DNA from: Microbacteriaceae bacterium
Lineage (GTDB): Bacteria > Actinomycetota > Actinomycetes > Actinomycetales > Microbacteriaceae
DNA length: 45,481 nt
Assembly (NCBI GenBank): GCA_014377425.1
Contig: JACMPQ010000031.1
Location: forward strand, 1-45,481
Direction of reading: 5' to 3'
This document shows positions 37,579-45,481 of this stretch, piece by piece. The position numbers were made by a program, and so were the translations under genes. The number at the start of each line of letters is the position of its first letter. Position 1 is the stretch's first letter. The notes under the pieces are model-generated. The model was not told the DNA's origin, ran no database searches, and saw nothing but the letters and a program-made list of their open reading frames with translations.

Positions 37579-40479
37579 CTACTCCCTACCGGTCAGACCC
37601 CAAGCATCCTCATCCGAGGTGGCGTCAATTTCATGGTAGCCGGTCGTGTGGTCACCAACCGGATCGGCGGAGTAGCGGTCGGGGGTCTCGGCAATCACCG
37701 CCGGTGCTTGCGCCGGATCAACCCGTGCGCGCTGTGCCTCGCTGTCTCCGCCACGCAGACGCTCAAGCACCCCCGAAAGCTGTTCCGGAGTCACCAGGAC
37801 ATCCCGCGCCTTAGATCCCTCAGAGGGCCCGACGATTTCGCGGGACTCGAGCAGGTCCATCAAGCGTCCGGCCTTGGCGAAACCGACACGCAACTTGCGT
37901 TGCAGCATGGAGGTGGATCCGAATTGGGTGCTAACGATGAGCTCCGCCGCGGCTAACAGCACCTCGAGGTCATCCCCAATGTCGCCATCCACCACGCGCT
38001 TCTCGGCGACTGCCGCCACATCTTCACGGTAGTCCGGCTGCGCCTGGCGGGTCACGTGCTGCACGACCGCATTCACTTCGCTTTCGCTCACCCAGGCACC
38101 CTGAACACGGATGGCCTTCGACGCCCCCATCGGCAGGAAGAGTGCGTCGCCCTGACCGATCAGTTTGTCGGCACCGGGCTGATCCAGAATCACCCGGCTG
38201 TCGGTCATGCTGCTGACGGCGAACGCCAGCCGCGACGGCACATTGGCCTTGATCAGGCCGGTGACGACGTCGACGCTCGGTCGCTGGGTGGCCAACACGA
38301 GGTGAATGCCGGATGCCCGCGCCAGCTGGGTGATGCGAACGATCGAATCTTCGACATCCCGGGGGGCGACCATCATGAGATCTGCCAACTCGTCAACGAC
38401 GATCAACAGGTACGGATAGGGCTTGAGCGATCGCTTGCTGCCGACTGGCAGCACCACCTCATTTGCAGCGACGGCGCGGTTAAAGTCGTCGATATGGCGA
38501 AAACCAAAGCTCTCGAGATCGTCGTAGCGCATATCCATTTCTTTGACCACCCAGCTGAGCGCCTCCGCGGCCTTCTTGGGATTGGTGATCACCGGTGTGA
38601 TGAGGTGCGGGATGCCGGCGTAGGGGGTTAGCTCAACGCGTTTCGGGTCGATCAGCACCATGCGCACCTCGGCGGGGGTCGCGCGCATCAAGAGCGAGGT
38701 GATCATCGAATTGACGAAACTGGACTTGCCCGAACCGGTGGAGCCGGCGACCAAGAGGTGGGGCATTTTGGCGAGGTTGGCAACAACGAAACCACCCTCG
38801 ACGTCTTTGCCGAGGCCGATGGTGAGCGGGTGTGTTGAGCCGGTACTTGCCTTCGAGCGCAGAACGTCGCCGAGCGACACAATTTCGCGGTCGAGGTTAG
38901 GGATTTCCACCCCGATCGCGCTTTTGCCCGGAATAGGCGAAAGGATTCGCACTTCGTTGCTGGCGACCGCGTAGCTGAGGTTTTTGCTGAGCGCGGTGAC
39001 CCGCTCTACTTTGACCCCCGGGCCAAGCTCGATTTCATAGCGGGTAACGGTGGGGCCGCGGCTGAAGCCAGTGACGCGGGCATCCACCGAGAACTGCCGA
39101 AGCACCTCGGTGATTTGGCGCACCGTCTCGTCGTTGGCCTCCGACCGTGACTTGGGCGGTGTACCGACAGACAGCGCGGTGATCGCCGGTAGTCGGTAGG
39201 GCGTAGCCGGCGGGCGTTGGATCGACAGGGGATTTTCGGCCTGGGCCTCGAAGTCGCCGGCGGCACCGCGCACCGCGGTGGAGTTGCTAAACCCGGGCAG
39301 CAGCTCGGGAACGGTGTCTTGACCGGCATCGTCGCGGATGCCGACCTTGCTGGCATCCGTCTCTGCACCGAAGCGCTGGGCCGCTGCTTCAGCAGTCACC
39401 AATTGCTCGATGAGAGCGCTCTGAGCGACAACTTCAGGCGGTGGGGTTCGATCGATGACGGCAGTTGCCGCGAAAGACGCGGGGGCATGCTCGGGTTGCA
39501 CCGCAATCACCGGGCTATCGAAGGCCGGTTCCTCTTCGCGCTGGGTTTTGTTGCGTCGCCACCACGGAAGCTGCGAGTCGTCTTCGTGGGAATCGTTTTC
39601 GCCACTATCGGAGCTTGCGGAACCCGCGGCAATGGTGGAGGCGGTGTTTTTGGGGTGGTCGGCGGCATCCGGATGCACGGCACCGAAGAGATAGGAATAC
39701 AGCTCGCGCAGGCGATGCCCGAGCCGGTTGGGTGGGGTTTTGGTAATGATGAACAGCGAGAGCGTGAGGATAAGAATTACTACGGTAATTGCCCCGGGGG
39801 TGGAGATCACCGCGGACAACGGAGTGCCGACAACCCAGCCGATCACCCCGCCAGCCCGAGCCAACCCGGCAATACCCGCCGACGGGACCGGCTGTCCGCC
39901 GAAGAGCTGACACAGCCCACTGAGCATTGCGGTGAACAGTGTGAGCCCGATACCGATGCGCCCGTTGTCGTGAACGGATGCCGGATGCCGGAACAACCAG
40001 ATAGCAAAGAGCACCATCAACACCGGCAGAGCAAACGCGACCCGACCGAACAACCCTCCGAAGGTGTAATTGTCGAGAATGAGCGCGAAGGGTGCCGTGG
40101 GATTGAACCATTCGATGATCGCGCCGCCGAGGGCGAGCAGGGTGAGCAGGAACGGCACACCATCGCGACGTTCGGATTTGGCCAGACGTTCCTGACCGAG
40201 AACGCGGGCTGCGCCCCCCACCACGTGGGCGAGACCGAGCCAGGCGCGCGAAATGAGCCCGGAATGGGTGTCGTCGCCGTCGGTAAATGTACGCATGCGG
40301 CTGCCCCGAGTGGCGGGCAGCTTGCTGGTCGTTCCCTTACCGAGCCCGAGACTTTCGAACCCACCGCCCGACCGACTGCCGGACGCGCCGCCCGACGCTC
40401 GGCTCGGTCGAGGTGCACCGCTGCGAGCGGGAGGTTTGCGCGCGGGTGAGCGCGGGGTCGATGAAGCGCCTGATGCCAT
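37579..40479 (-). CDS. ftsK: DNA translocase FtsK/SpoIIIE
   Basis: Septum-associated DNA pump that clears chromosomes during division. It is 966 residues from the ATG at 40477-40479. The N-terminus is basic and Ser/Pro-rich. Four to five transmembrane segments lie at about 80-240. A linker (about 260-480) is acidic and Pro-rich. The motor domain contains Walker A GSTGSGKS, Walker [14 protein letters not shown] and [20 protein letters not shown]. The C-terminal gamma winged-helix domain ([25 protein letters not shown]) binds KOPS-type sites. TAGCGT lies seven bases upstream of the ATG. Confidence 0.97.
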   Translation of the reverse strand: MASGASSTPRSPARKPPARSGAPRPSRASGGASGSRSGGGFESLGLGKGTTSKLPATRGSRMRTFTDGDDTHSGLISRAWLGLAHVVGGAARVLGQERLAKSERRDGVPFLLTLLALGGAIIEWFNPTAPFALILDNYTFGGLFGRVAFALPVLMVLFAIWLFRHPASVHDNGRIGIGLTLFTAMLSGLCQLFGGQPVPSAGIAGLARAGGVIGWVVGTPLSAVISTPGAITVVILILTLSLFIITKTPPNRLGHRLRELYSYLFGAVHPDAADHPKNTASTIAAGSASSDSGENDSHEDDSQLPWWRRNKTQREEEPAFDSPVIAVQPEHAPASFAATAVIDRTPPPEVVAQSALIEQLVTAEAAAQRFGAETDASKVGIRDDAGQDTVPELLPGFSNSTAVRGAAGDFEAQAENPLSIQRPPATPYRLPAITALSVGTPPKSRSEANDETVRQITEVLRQFSVDARVTGFSRGPTVTRYEIELGPGVKVERVTALSKNLSYAVASNEVRILSPIPGKSAIGVEIPNLDREIVSLGDVLRSKASTGSTHPLTIGLGKDVEGGFVVANLAKMPHLLVAGSTGSGKSSFVNSMITSLLMRATPAEVRMVLIDPKRVELTPYAGIPHLITPVITNPKKAAEALSWVVKEMDMRYDDLESFGFRHIDDFNRAVAANEVVLPVGSKRSLKPYPYLLIVVDELADLMMVAPRDVEDSIVRITQLARASGIHLVLATQRPSVDVVTGLIKANVPSRLAFAVSSMTDSRVILDQPGADKLIGQGDALFLPMGASKAIRVQGAWVSESEVNAVVQHVTRQAQPDYREDVAAVAEKRVVDGDIGDDLEVLLAAAELIVSTQFGSTSMLQRKLRVGFAKAGRLMDLLESREIVGPSEGSKARDVLVTPEQLSGVLERLRGGDSEAQRARVDPAQAPAVIAETPDRYSADPVGDHTTGYHEIDATSDEDAWGLTGRE

Positions 40480-40486
40480 GATTTCT

Positions 40487-40492
40487 ACGCTA
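40487..40492 (-). promoter_or_regulatory. -10 element of ftsK, probably leaderless
   Basis: TAGCGT ends seven bases before the ftsK ATG; no Shine-Dalgarno. Confidence 0.4.
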
Positions 40493-40548
40493 GCGCGGGG
40501 TACCGACGCTTGCGGGTTGCCGGAGCGCGTGTCAGGGGAACGGGCGGC

Positions 40549-40588
40549 GCAAAAAACCGGAGCCACCGCGTGCGCGGCGACCCCGGTT
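40549..40588 (-). terminator. Intrinsic terminator after rnj
   Basis: On the minus strand arms AACCGGGGTCGCCGCG (40573-40588) and CGCGGTGGCTCCGGTT (40555-40570) pair almost fully, with three G-U pairs, and run into six T. It ends the rnj transcript before the ftsK promoter. Confidence 0.92.
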
Positions 40589-40606
40589 GTTTCTCAAAGC
40601 AAAGCC

Positions 40607-42283
40607 CTAGACCTCAATAACGACCGGAACGATCATCGGACGGCGACGGTGCGAGGAATTAACCCAGCGCCCGACGGTGCGGCGGATGATCTGGCTGTAG
40701 GTGTGCGTGTCACGGGTTCCGTTAGCGGCGGCGTCCTTCAGCGCGGAGGCGATCATCGGCTTGACGCTGTCGAAAACGGACTCGTCTTCTGCGTAGCCGC
40801 GAGCCTGGATTTCGGGCCCGACGACGATCGCGCCGGTGAGCACGTCGATGGCGATAAAAATCGAGATGAAGCCCTCCTCAGAGAGGATGCGACGATCCTT
40901 GAGGTCGGCGTCGGTGATTTCTCCCACCGAAGAACCGTCGACGTAGACGAAACCGAGGTCGAGCTGGCCGACGACGGTGGCAACACCGTCGCGCAGGTCG
41001 ATGACGGTGCCGTCTTCACCGATGATGGTGTTCTCTTCGGGCACCCCGGTTTGAATCGCGAGCTGCTGGTTGGCCACGAGGTGACGGTATTCCCCGTGCA
41101 CCGGGAGCACGTTTTTTGGTTTCAGGATGTTGTAGCAGTAGAGCAATTCGCCCGCGGAGGCGTGCCCGGAGACATGCACCTTGGCGTTGCCCTTGTGCAC
41201 CACGTTGGCGCCGAGCTTGGTTAGGCCGTTGATAACGCGGTAGACCGCGTTCTCGTTGCCGGGGATGAGGCTCGAGGCGAGGATGATGGTGTCGCCCTTG
41301 CCGATCTCGATCTGGTGCTCCATGTTGGCCATGCGCGCGAGAACTGCCATCGGCTCACCCTGCGACCCGGTCGACATATAAACGATCTTGTTGTCAGGCA
41401 GGTCCGCGGCCTTTTTAGCGTCAATCAGTACCCCGTTGGGCACCTTGAGGTAGCCCAAATCGGCGGCGATCCCCATGTTGCGCACCATCGAGCGGCCCAT
41501 GAACGCGACCCGGCGCCCGTTGGCATGGGCGGCATCCAGCACCTGCTGCACGCGGTGCACGTGGCTGGAGAAACTGGCGACGATTACCCGGCGCGGGGCC
41601 TTGGCGATGACGCTTTCGAGTACCGGACCGATGGCGCGCTCGGGGGAGGTGAACCCGGGAACATCGGCGTTGGTGGAGTCCGGGAGGAAAAGGTCAACAC
41701 CCTTTTCACCGAGGCGGGCGAAGGCGCGCAGGTCGGTAATGCGGCCATCCAGCGGCAACTGATCCATCTTGAAGTCACCGGTGTGCAGCACAACGCCAGC
41801 CTTGGTGGTGATGGCGACGGCCATGGCATCCGGGATCGAATGGTTGACCGCGATAAATTCGAGCTCAAACGGACCGAGCTTCTCGTGCTGGCCCTCGGTG
41901 ACGGCGAGCGTGTAGGGCGAGATGCGGTGCTCTTTGAGCTTGGCTTCGATGAGCGCGAGGGTGAGGTTGGAGCCGACTAGCGGGATGTCTTGGCGGAGTT
42001 TGAGCAGGTAGGGAACCGCGCCAATGTGGTCTTCGTGGCCGTGGGTGAGCACGACGGCGATGATGTCTTCGAGGCGGTCGCGGATAGGGCTGAAGTCAGG
42101 CAGGATCAAGTCGACCCCGGGCTGATGTTCTTCGGGGAACAACACACCGCAGTCAACAATCAGAATTTTGCCGTCAATCTCGTAGCTGGTCATGTTGCGA
42201 CCGATTTCCCCCAGACCACCGATCGGGATGACGCGAAGCGTGCCCGGCTGCAGAGTTCTAGGAAGGCGTATTGCTGAGTTCAT
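40607..42283 (-). CDS. rnj: Ribonuclease J
   Basis: Metallo-beta-lactamase/beta-CASP RNase with 5'-3' exo- and endonuclease activity. It is 558 residues. The metal-binding HGHEDH is at 81-86 and HTGDFKMD around 166-173. The beta-CASP part includes VIVASFSSHVHRVQQVLDAA, YMSTGSQGEP, HVSGHASAGELL and PVHGEYRHL. The C-terminal domain ends SHRRRPMIVPVVIEV. AGGA lies upstream of the ATG. It lies directly downstream of dapA, a common actinobacterial pairing. Confidence 0.97.
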   Translation of the reverse strand: MNSAIRLPRTLQPGTLRVIPIGGLGEIGRNMTSYEIDGKILIVDCGVLFPEEHQPGVDLILPDFSPIRDRLEDIIAVVLTHGHEDHIGAVPYLLKLRQDIPLVGSNLTLALIEAKLKEHRISPYTLAVTEGQHEKLGPFELEFIAVNHSIPDAMAVAITTKAGVVLHTGDFKMDQLPLDGRITDLRAFARLGEKGVDLFLPDSTNADVPGFTSPERAIGPVLESVIAKAPRRVIVASFSSHVHRVQQVLDAAHANGRRVAFMGRSMVRNMGIAADLGYLKVPNGVLIDAKKAADLPDNKIVYMSTGSQGEPMAVLARMANMEHQIEIGKGDTIILASSLIPGNENAVYRVINGLTKLGANVVHKGNAKVHVSGHASAGELLYCYNILKPKNVLPVHGEYRHLVANQQLAIQTGVPEENTIIGEDGTVIDLRDGVATVVGQLDLGFVYVDGSSVGEITDADLKDRRILSEEGFISIFIAIDVLTGAIVVGPEIQARGYAEDESVFDSVKPMIASALKDAAANGTRDTHTYSQIIRRTVGRWVNSSHRRRPMIVPVVIEV

Positions 42284-42348
42284 GAAATCCTGATCGGTTG
42301 GGGCCCGGTCGGGCCAATTGGGGAGGCCGTGTGCCTCTGGGTGAAGTC

Positions 42349-43326
42349 TTAGCGGGTGGTTCCCGCGATTTTTGGCAGCGCGCCACCGGCCGCAGCATTG
42401 CGATCCGGTCGGAAGTTTGACAGGTCGACGCCGGGAATCTGCCCGACAATCGCGATCTCATCTTCGATTTGCGCGGCCTCGAAATCTTCGGGGCCAACCA
42501 GAGGCAGGCGTACGCGCGGGCTCGAAATGTGACCCAATCCGTGCAAGATGTATTTCGCGGCCACGGTACCGGGTACATGCGTCATGACGGCGCGAACCAG
42601 CGGCTCCAGCTGGCGGTGTGCGGCGGTGGCGGTAGCGAGATCTCCGGCATTGACGGCATCGATGATCACTCGGTAGGGCGCAGCAGCAATGTTGGCGGTG
42701 ACACCGATCAGTCCGGTCGCGCCGATGGCAAGGTGCGGCAGCACGTTGGCATCATCACCCGAGAAGTACATGAGGTCGGTCTGGTTCAGCACGCGACTAA
42801 CCTCGCTGAAGTCGCCCTTGGCGTCTTTGACCGCGCGGATATTCGGATGCTGCGCCGCCCGCAGAAGCGTTTCGTAATTGATCGGGATGCCGGTGCGCCC
42901 CGGGATGTCGTACAGGATCACCGGCAGGTCAGTGGCGTCGGCGATCATCCGGAAGTGGGTGAGAACCCCGGCTTGGGTCGGCTTGTTGTAGTACGGCGTG
43001 ACGATCATGACGGCGTCGGCGCCGGCCTTTTCGCTCGCCCTGTAGAGCTCGATCGCGTGGGCGGTCTCGTTGGAGCCACCCCCGGTGATGATCTTGGCGC
43101 GCCCGTTGGCCACCGCCTTGCCCACCTCAACGAGTTTGAGCTTCTCGAAATCGGTGAGGGTGCTGGTCTCTCCTGTGGTTCCGGTGACCACAACGCCGTC
43201 GGCACCGGCGGTGATGACGTCGTCGATGTGCTTCTCGACCCCAGCCCAGTCAACTTCGCCATCGGCGGTAAACGGGGTGACCAACGCTACGAGTACTTGG
43301 CCAAAGGGATTATCGATTCGGGTCAC
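42349..43326 (-). CDS. dapA: 4-hydroxy-tetrahydrodipicolinate synthase
   Basis: Entry enzyme of the diaminopimelate/lysine branch. It is a TIM barrel of 325 residues. Key elements are GTTGETSTL at about 49-57, the YYNKPTQ stretch, the catalytic tyrosine at about Y139 in ILYDIPGRT, and the Schiff-base lysine at about K167 in AVKDAKGD. The start is GTG at 43324-43326, seven bases after TACCCT. The C-terminal Gly/Ala-rich 20 residues are variable. It shares pathway with dapF elsewhere in the window. Confidence 0.96.
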   Translation of the reverse strand: MTRIDNPFGQVLVALVTPFTADGEVDWAGVEKHIDDVITAGADGVVVTGTTGETSTLTDFEKLKLVEVGKAVANGRAKIITGGGSNETAHAIELYRASEKAGADAVMIVTPYYNKPTQAGVLTHFRMIADATDLPVILYDIPGRTGIPINYETLLRAAQHPNIRAVKDAKGDFSEVSRVLNQTDLMYFSGDDANVLPHLAIGATGLIGVTANIAAAPYRVIIDAVNAGDLATATAAHRQLEPLVRAVMTHVPGTVAAKYILHGLGHISSPRVRLPLVGPEDFEAAQIEDEIAIVGQIPGVDLSNFRPDRNAAAGGALPKIAGTTR

Positions 43327-43333
43327 GATTTAC

Positions 43334-43339
43334 AGGGTA
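43334..43339 (-). promoter_or_regulatory. -10 element of dapA, probably leaderless
   Basis: TACCCT ends seven bases before the dapA GTG; no Shine-Dalgarno. Confidence 0.4.
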
Positions 43340-43448
43340 CCGCTCGACTCGGTCTCGGCGCGCACCCGGCAACCGCCGAATGGTTTTACTACTGCAATAC
43401 TGCTTCGAGCCTGCCATTCTGACGGCCGCGACGACGGGAACTGTGCCC

Positions 43449-44453
43449 ATGACCATACGATTGATTCGGGCCTCGGCCCCCGCCTCGCCCGCTCGGGTTC
43501 AGGGCGCTACCGCCGCGGCGACACCGCTGCGGGTGGCCCTCATTCAACATGCCTGGACCGCGGATACCGCCCGGCTAATGACCGCCCTCAACGCGGCCAT
43601 TAGCGTGGCCGCCGAGGCAGGAGCCGTGATCGTCTGCCTGCCGGAGATCACGCTCAGCCGCTACCCTGCCGACACGCTGCCGCGGGGTACGGCGAGCGCA
43701 CTCGCCGAAGATTTGAGAACCGGTGCCACTTTCGCTTTTGCCGCCGACGCTGCCCGGCGCACCGGGATGTTCGTGCACACCTCGCTCTATCGGCTCGCGG
43801 ACGGCCCGGACCCCCTCGGGTTCAACACGGCGATCGTGGTGAGCCCGGCCGGCGAGCTCGTGGCCGCCACCAACAAGCTTCACATTCCGGTGACCGCGGG
43901 GTATTACGAAGACCAGTATTTTCACCCAGGCCCAGCCTCCCCGGGGGCACTCGGTGCCGGCTTGCTCGCCGGCAACCCGTATCCGGTCTATGCCTTCGAC
44001 GGCATGGAAGGCGCGCGCCTTGGCCTCCCCACCTGCTGGGACGAATGGTTTCCGGAGGTGGCGCGTGCCTACTCTCTGGGGGGCGCGAACGTGGTGGTGT
44101 ATCCGACCGCGATCGGCTCGGAGCCGGATCATCCGGAATTCGACACCATGCCGCTCTGGCGTCAGGTAATTGTGGGCAACGGAATCGCCAACGGCCTGTT
44201 CATGATCGTGCCGAACCGAACAGGAACCGAAACCCGGCCCGACGGCAGCACCGGCAACACCTTCTACGGTTCGTCCTTCATCAGCGACCCCTATGGGCGC
44301 ATTCTGGTGGAAGCTCCGCGGGATGAGGAGTGCGTGCTCGTGGCGGATCTCGATTTGGTCCAGTGCGACGACTGGCTGGCCCTATTCCCGTTTCTGGCCA
44401 CCCGACGCCCCGACACCTACGGCATCTTGACCGCACCGGTGGTCGTTTCGTGA
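43449..44453 (+). CDS. aguB: Carbon-nitrogen hydrolase, probable N-carbamoylputrescine amidase
   Basis: Nitrilase-superfamily enzyme. The catalytic triad is E66 in LPEITLSRYP, K143 in TNKLHIP and C196 in LPTCWDEWFPE. The EDQYFHPG and CWDEWFPEVARAY motifs match N-carbamoylputrescine amidases. I chose the ATG at 43449 (334 residues), with GGGAA about ten bases upstream; the frame is open to 43380 without support. An N-terminal stretch of about 25 Ala-rich residues precedes the fold. Overlap with the agmatine deiminase gene strongly supports the assignment; the pair would turn agmatine into putrescine, CO2 and ammonia. Confidence 0.9.
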   Translation: MTIRLIRASAPASPARVQGATAAATPLRVALIQHAWTADTARLMTALNAAISVAAEAGAVIVCLPEITLSRYPADTLPRGTASALAEDLRTGATFAFAADAARRTGMFVHTSLYRLADGPDPLGFNTAIVVSPAGELVAATNKLHIPVTAGYYEDQYFHPGPASPGALGAGLLAGNPYPVYAFDGMEGARLGLPTCWDEWFPEVARAYSLGGANVVVYPTAIGSEPDHPEFDTMPLWRQVIVGNGIANGLFMIVPNRTGTETRPDGSTGNTFYGSSFISDPYGRILVEAPRDEECVLVADLDLVQCDDWLALFPFLATRRPDTYGILTAPVVVS

Positions 44454-45475
44454 GTTGGCGGATGCCTGCCGAGGGTAGCCCGCAGGCCCGGCTCTGGGTG
44501 GCCTGGCCGACCGGCGGCTACACGCTGGGAGGGACCGCCGTAGAGGCCGAGACCGCGCGTCGAACCTGGGCCGCCGTGGCGAATGCCGCGGCCGAATACC
44601 AACCGGTGAGCGTGGTGGTGCACCCGCGGGATGTCTCGCTCGCCCGCCGCTACCTCGACTCGGCGATCACGCTGCACGACCGGGAAATCGACGACGCCTG
44701 GATTCGCGACAGTGGTGCCACCTTTGTCGTCGATGACGAACGCCCCGGGGTGCTCGGAGCGGTCACCTGGGTGTTCAATGGCTGGGGCGAACAGGACTGG
44801 GCCGAGTGGGGCCACGATGCGTCGCTCGCCCCGGCAATGGCCGAGTGGGCGGGGGCGGAACGAGTGGATTCCGCCCTCGTGAATGAGGGCGGCGGTATCC
44901 ACGTGGATGGCCTTGGCACGGTGCTCGTGACCGAAACCGTGCAGCGCGACCCCGGCAGAAACCCGACGCTGGGTCGCCACGAGGTGGAGGTGGAACTTGC
45001 ACGCACGATCGGCGCGGAACACGCAATTTGGCTCCCGCGCGGCCTCAGCCGCGACTCCGACGCGTACGGCACGCGCGGTCACGTGGACATCGTGGCTACT
45101 ATCGCGAGCCCCGGTGTGCTGCTACTGCACGATCAGGGGAACTCACGGCATCCGGATGCCCTAATCACAGCAAAGATTCGCACGGTGCTTGCCGAGGCGA
45201 ACGACGCCCGCGGCCTCCCGTTTGAGATCATCGACCTGCCCGCGCCTCAAACGCTCCGCGACGCCGACGGCTTCGTCGACTACAGCTATGTCAACCACGT
45301 GGTGATCAATAACGCGGTGATTGCCTGCTCGTTTGACGATGCTCAGGATGCGGATGCCACGGCCATTTTGCGCGACGCCTATCCGGGGCGCGAGGTGGTG
45401 AGTGTGGATGCCCGGCCGCTGTTTGCCCGCGGAGGCGGCATTCACTGCATCACGCAGCAGCAGCCCGCAGTCTGA
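44450..45475 (+). CDS. aguA: Agmatine deiminase
   Basis: Hydrolyses agmatine to N-carbamoylputrescine. It is 341 residues from GTG at 44450, which overlaps the aguB stop (GTGA); an ATG at 44462 is an alternative. Landmarks of the guanidino-modifying fold are DDAWIRDSGATFVVD at 81-95, VNEGGGIHVDG at 144-154, RGHVDIVATI with H211, and the nucleophile C333 in GGGIHCITQQQP. The common RDSGP motif has Ala in place of Pro. The stop is complete, six bases from the window edge. Confidence 0.93.
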   Translation: MSWRMPAEGSPQARLWVAWPTGGYTLGGTAVEAETARRTWAAVANAAAEYQPVSVVVHPRDVSLARRYLDSAITLHDREIDDAWIRDSGATFVVDDERPGVLGAVTWVFNGWGEQDWAEWGHDASLAPAMAEWAGAERVDSALVNEGGGIHVDGLGTVLVTETVQRDPGRNPTLGRHEVEVELARTIGAEHAIWLPRGLSRDSDAYGTRGHVDIVATIASPGVLLLHDQGNSRHPDALITAKIRTVLAEANDARGLPFEIIDLPAPQTLRDADGFVDYSYVNHVVINNAVIACSFDDAQDADATAILRDAYPGREVVSVDARPLFARGGGIHCITQQQPAV

Positions 45476-45481
45476 GCTCAC

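Overview
The window is a chromosomal, housekeeping-gene stretch of a high-GC actinomycete. Gene order points to family Microbacteriaceae: ftsK-pgsA-cinA-clgR-DUF3046-recA-recX-miaB-miaA-dapF-hflX/lexA, hisCBH-priA-sseB, infC-rpmI-rplT and pheST-argCJBDFGH. The genus cannot be resolved from the window. I see no insertion sequence, prophage, CRISPR array or tRNA gene. Nearly all genes lie on the minus strand, so transcription runs from high to low coordinates. Plus-strand exceptions are the DUF1844 gene, lexA, an rsmC-like gene and the final aguB-aguA pair.

Layout by coordinate: 1-343, leader and tandem promoters of an rRNA operon whose genes lie off the left edge; 484-2677, tyrS, mpg and an unannotated 47-residue membrane peptide; 2718-10795, the arginine operon argCJBDFGH read right to left, with no argR between argF and argG; 10796-11031, the arg leader region; 11032-14582, pheST; 14603-17940, a gluABCD-type amino-acid ABC transporter; 18058-20723, a SpoU rRNA methyltransferase, rplT, rpmI and infC; 21009-21410, DUF1844 (divergent); 21432-25394, sseB, priA, hisH, hisB, hisC; 25438-26909, a LysM protein and lexA (divergent) around SOS boxes; 26994-31269, hflX, rsmC-like, dapF, miaA; 31287-36257, miaB, recX, recA, DUF3046, clgR; 36422-40479, cinA, pgsA, ftsK; 40607-43326, rnj and dapA; 43449-45475, aguB-aguA (agmatine to putrescine).

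The main new observation is upstream of argC. A short frame starts with GTG six bases after a TACGCT -10 element, so it is probably leaderless. It encodes a peptide with four consecutive arginines (six in all) and ends inside an 18-bp imperfect hairpin. With argR absent from its usual slot, this looks like arginine-responsive leader-peptide control of the arg operon.

Three themes recur. (1) At least twelve starts have a TANNNT hexamer exactly 6-7 bases upstream, the signature of leaderless transcripts. (2) Short tandem repeats of 6, 15 or 20 bp sit at or near gene ends (argH, dapF, recX, mpg, rsmC-like) and in the recA leader. (3) Unusual initiation: infC starts at ATC, and the divergent DUF1844 gene appears to start at ATT. 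All functional statements are from sequence reading and family knowledge; nothing was searched or modelled.
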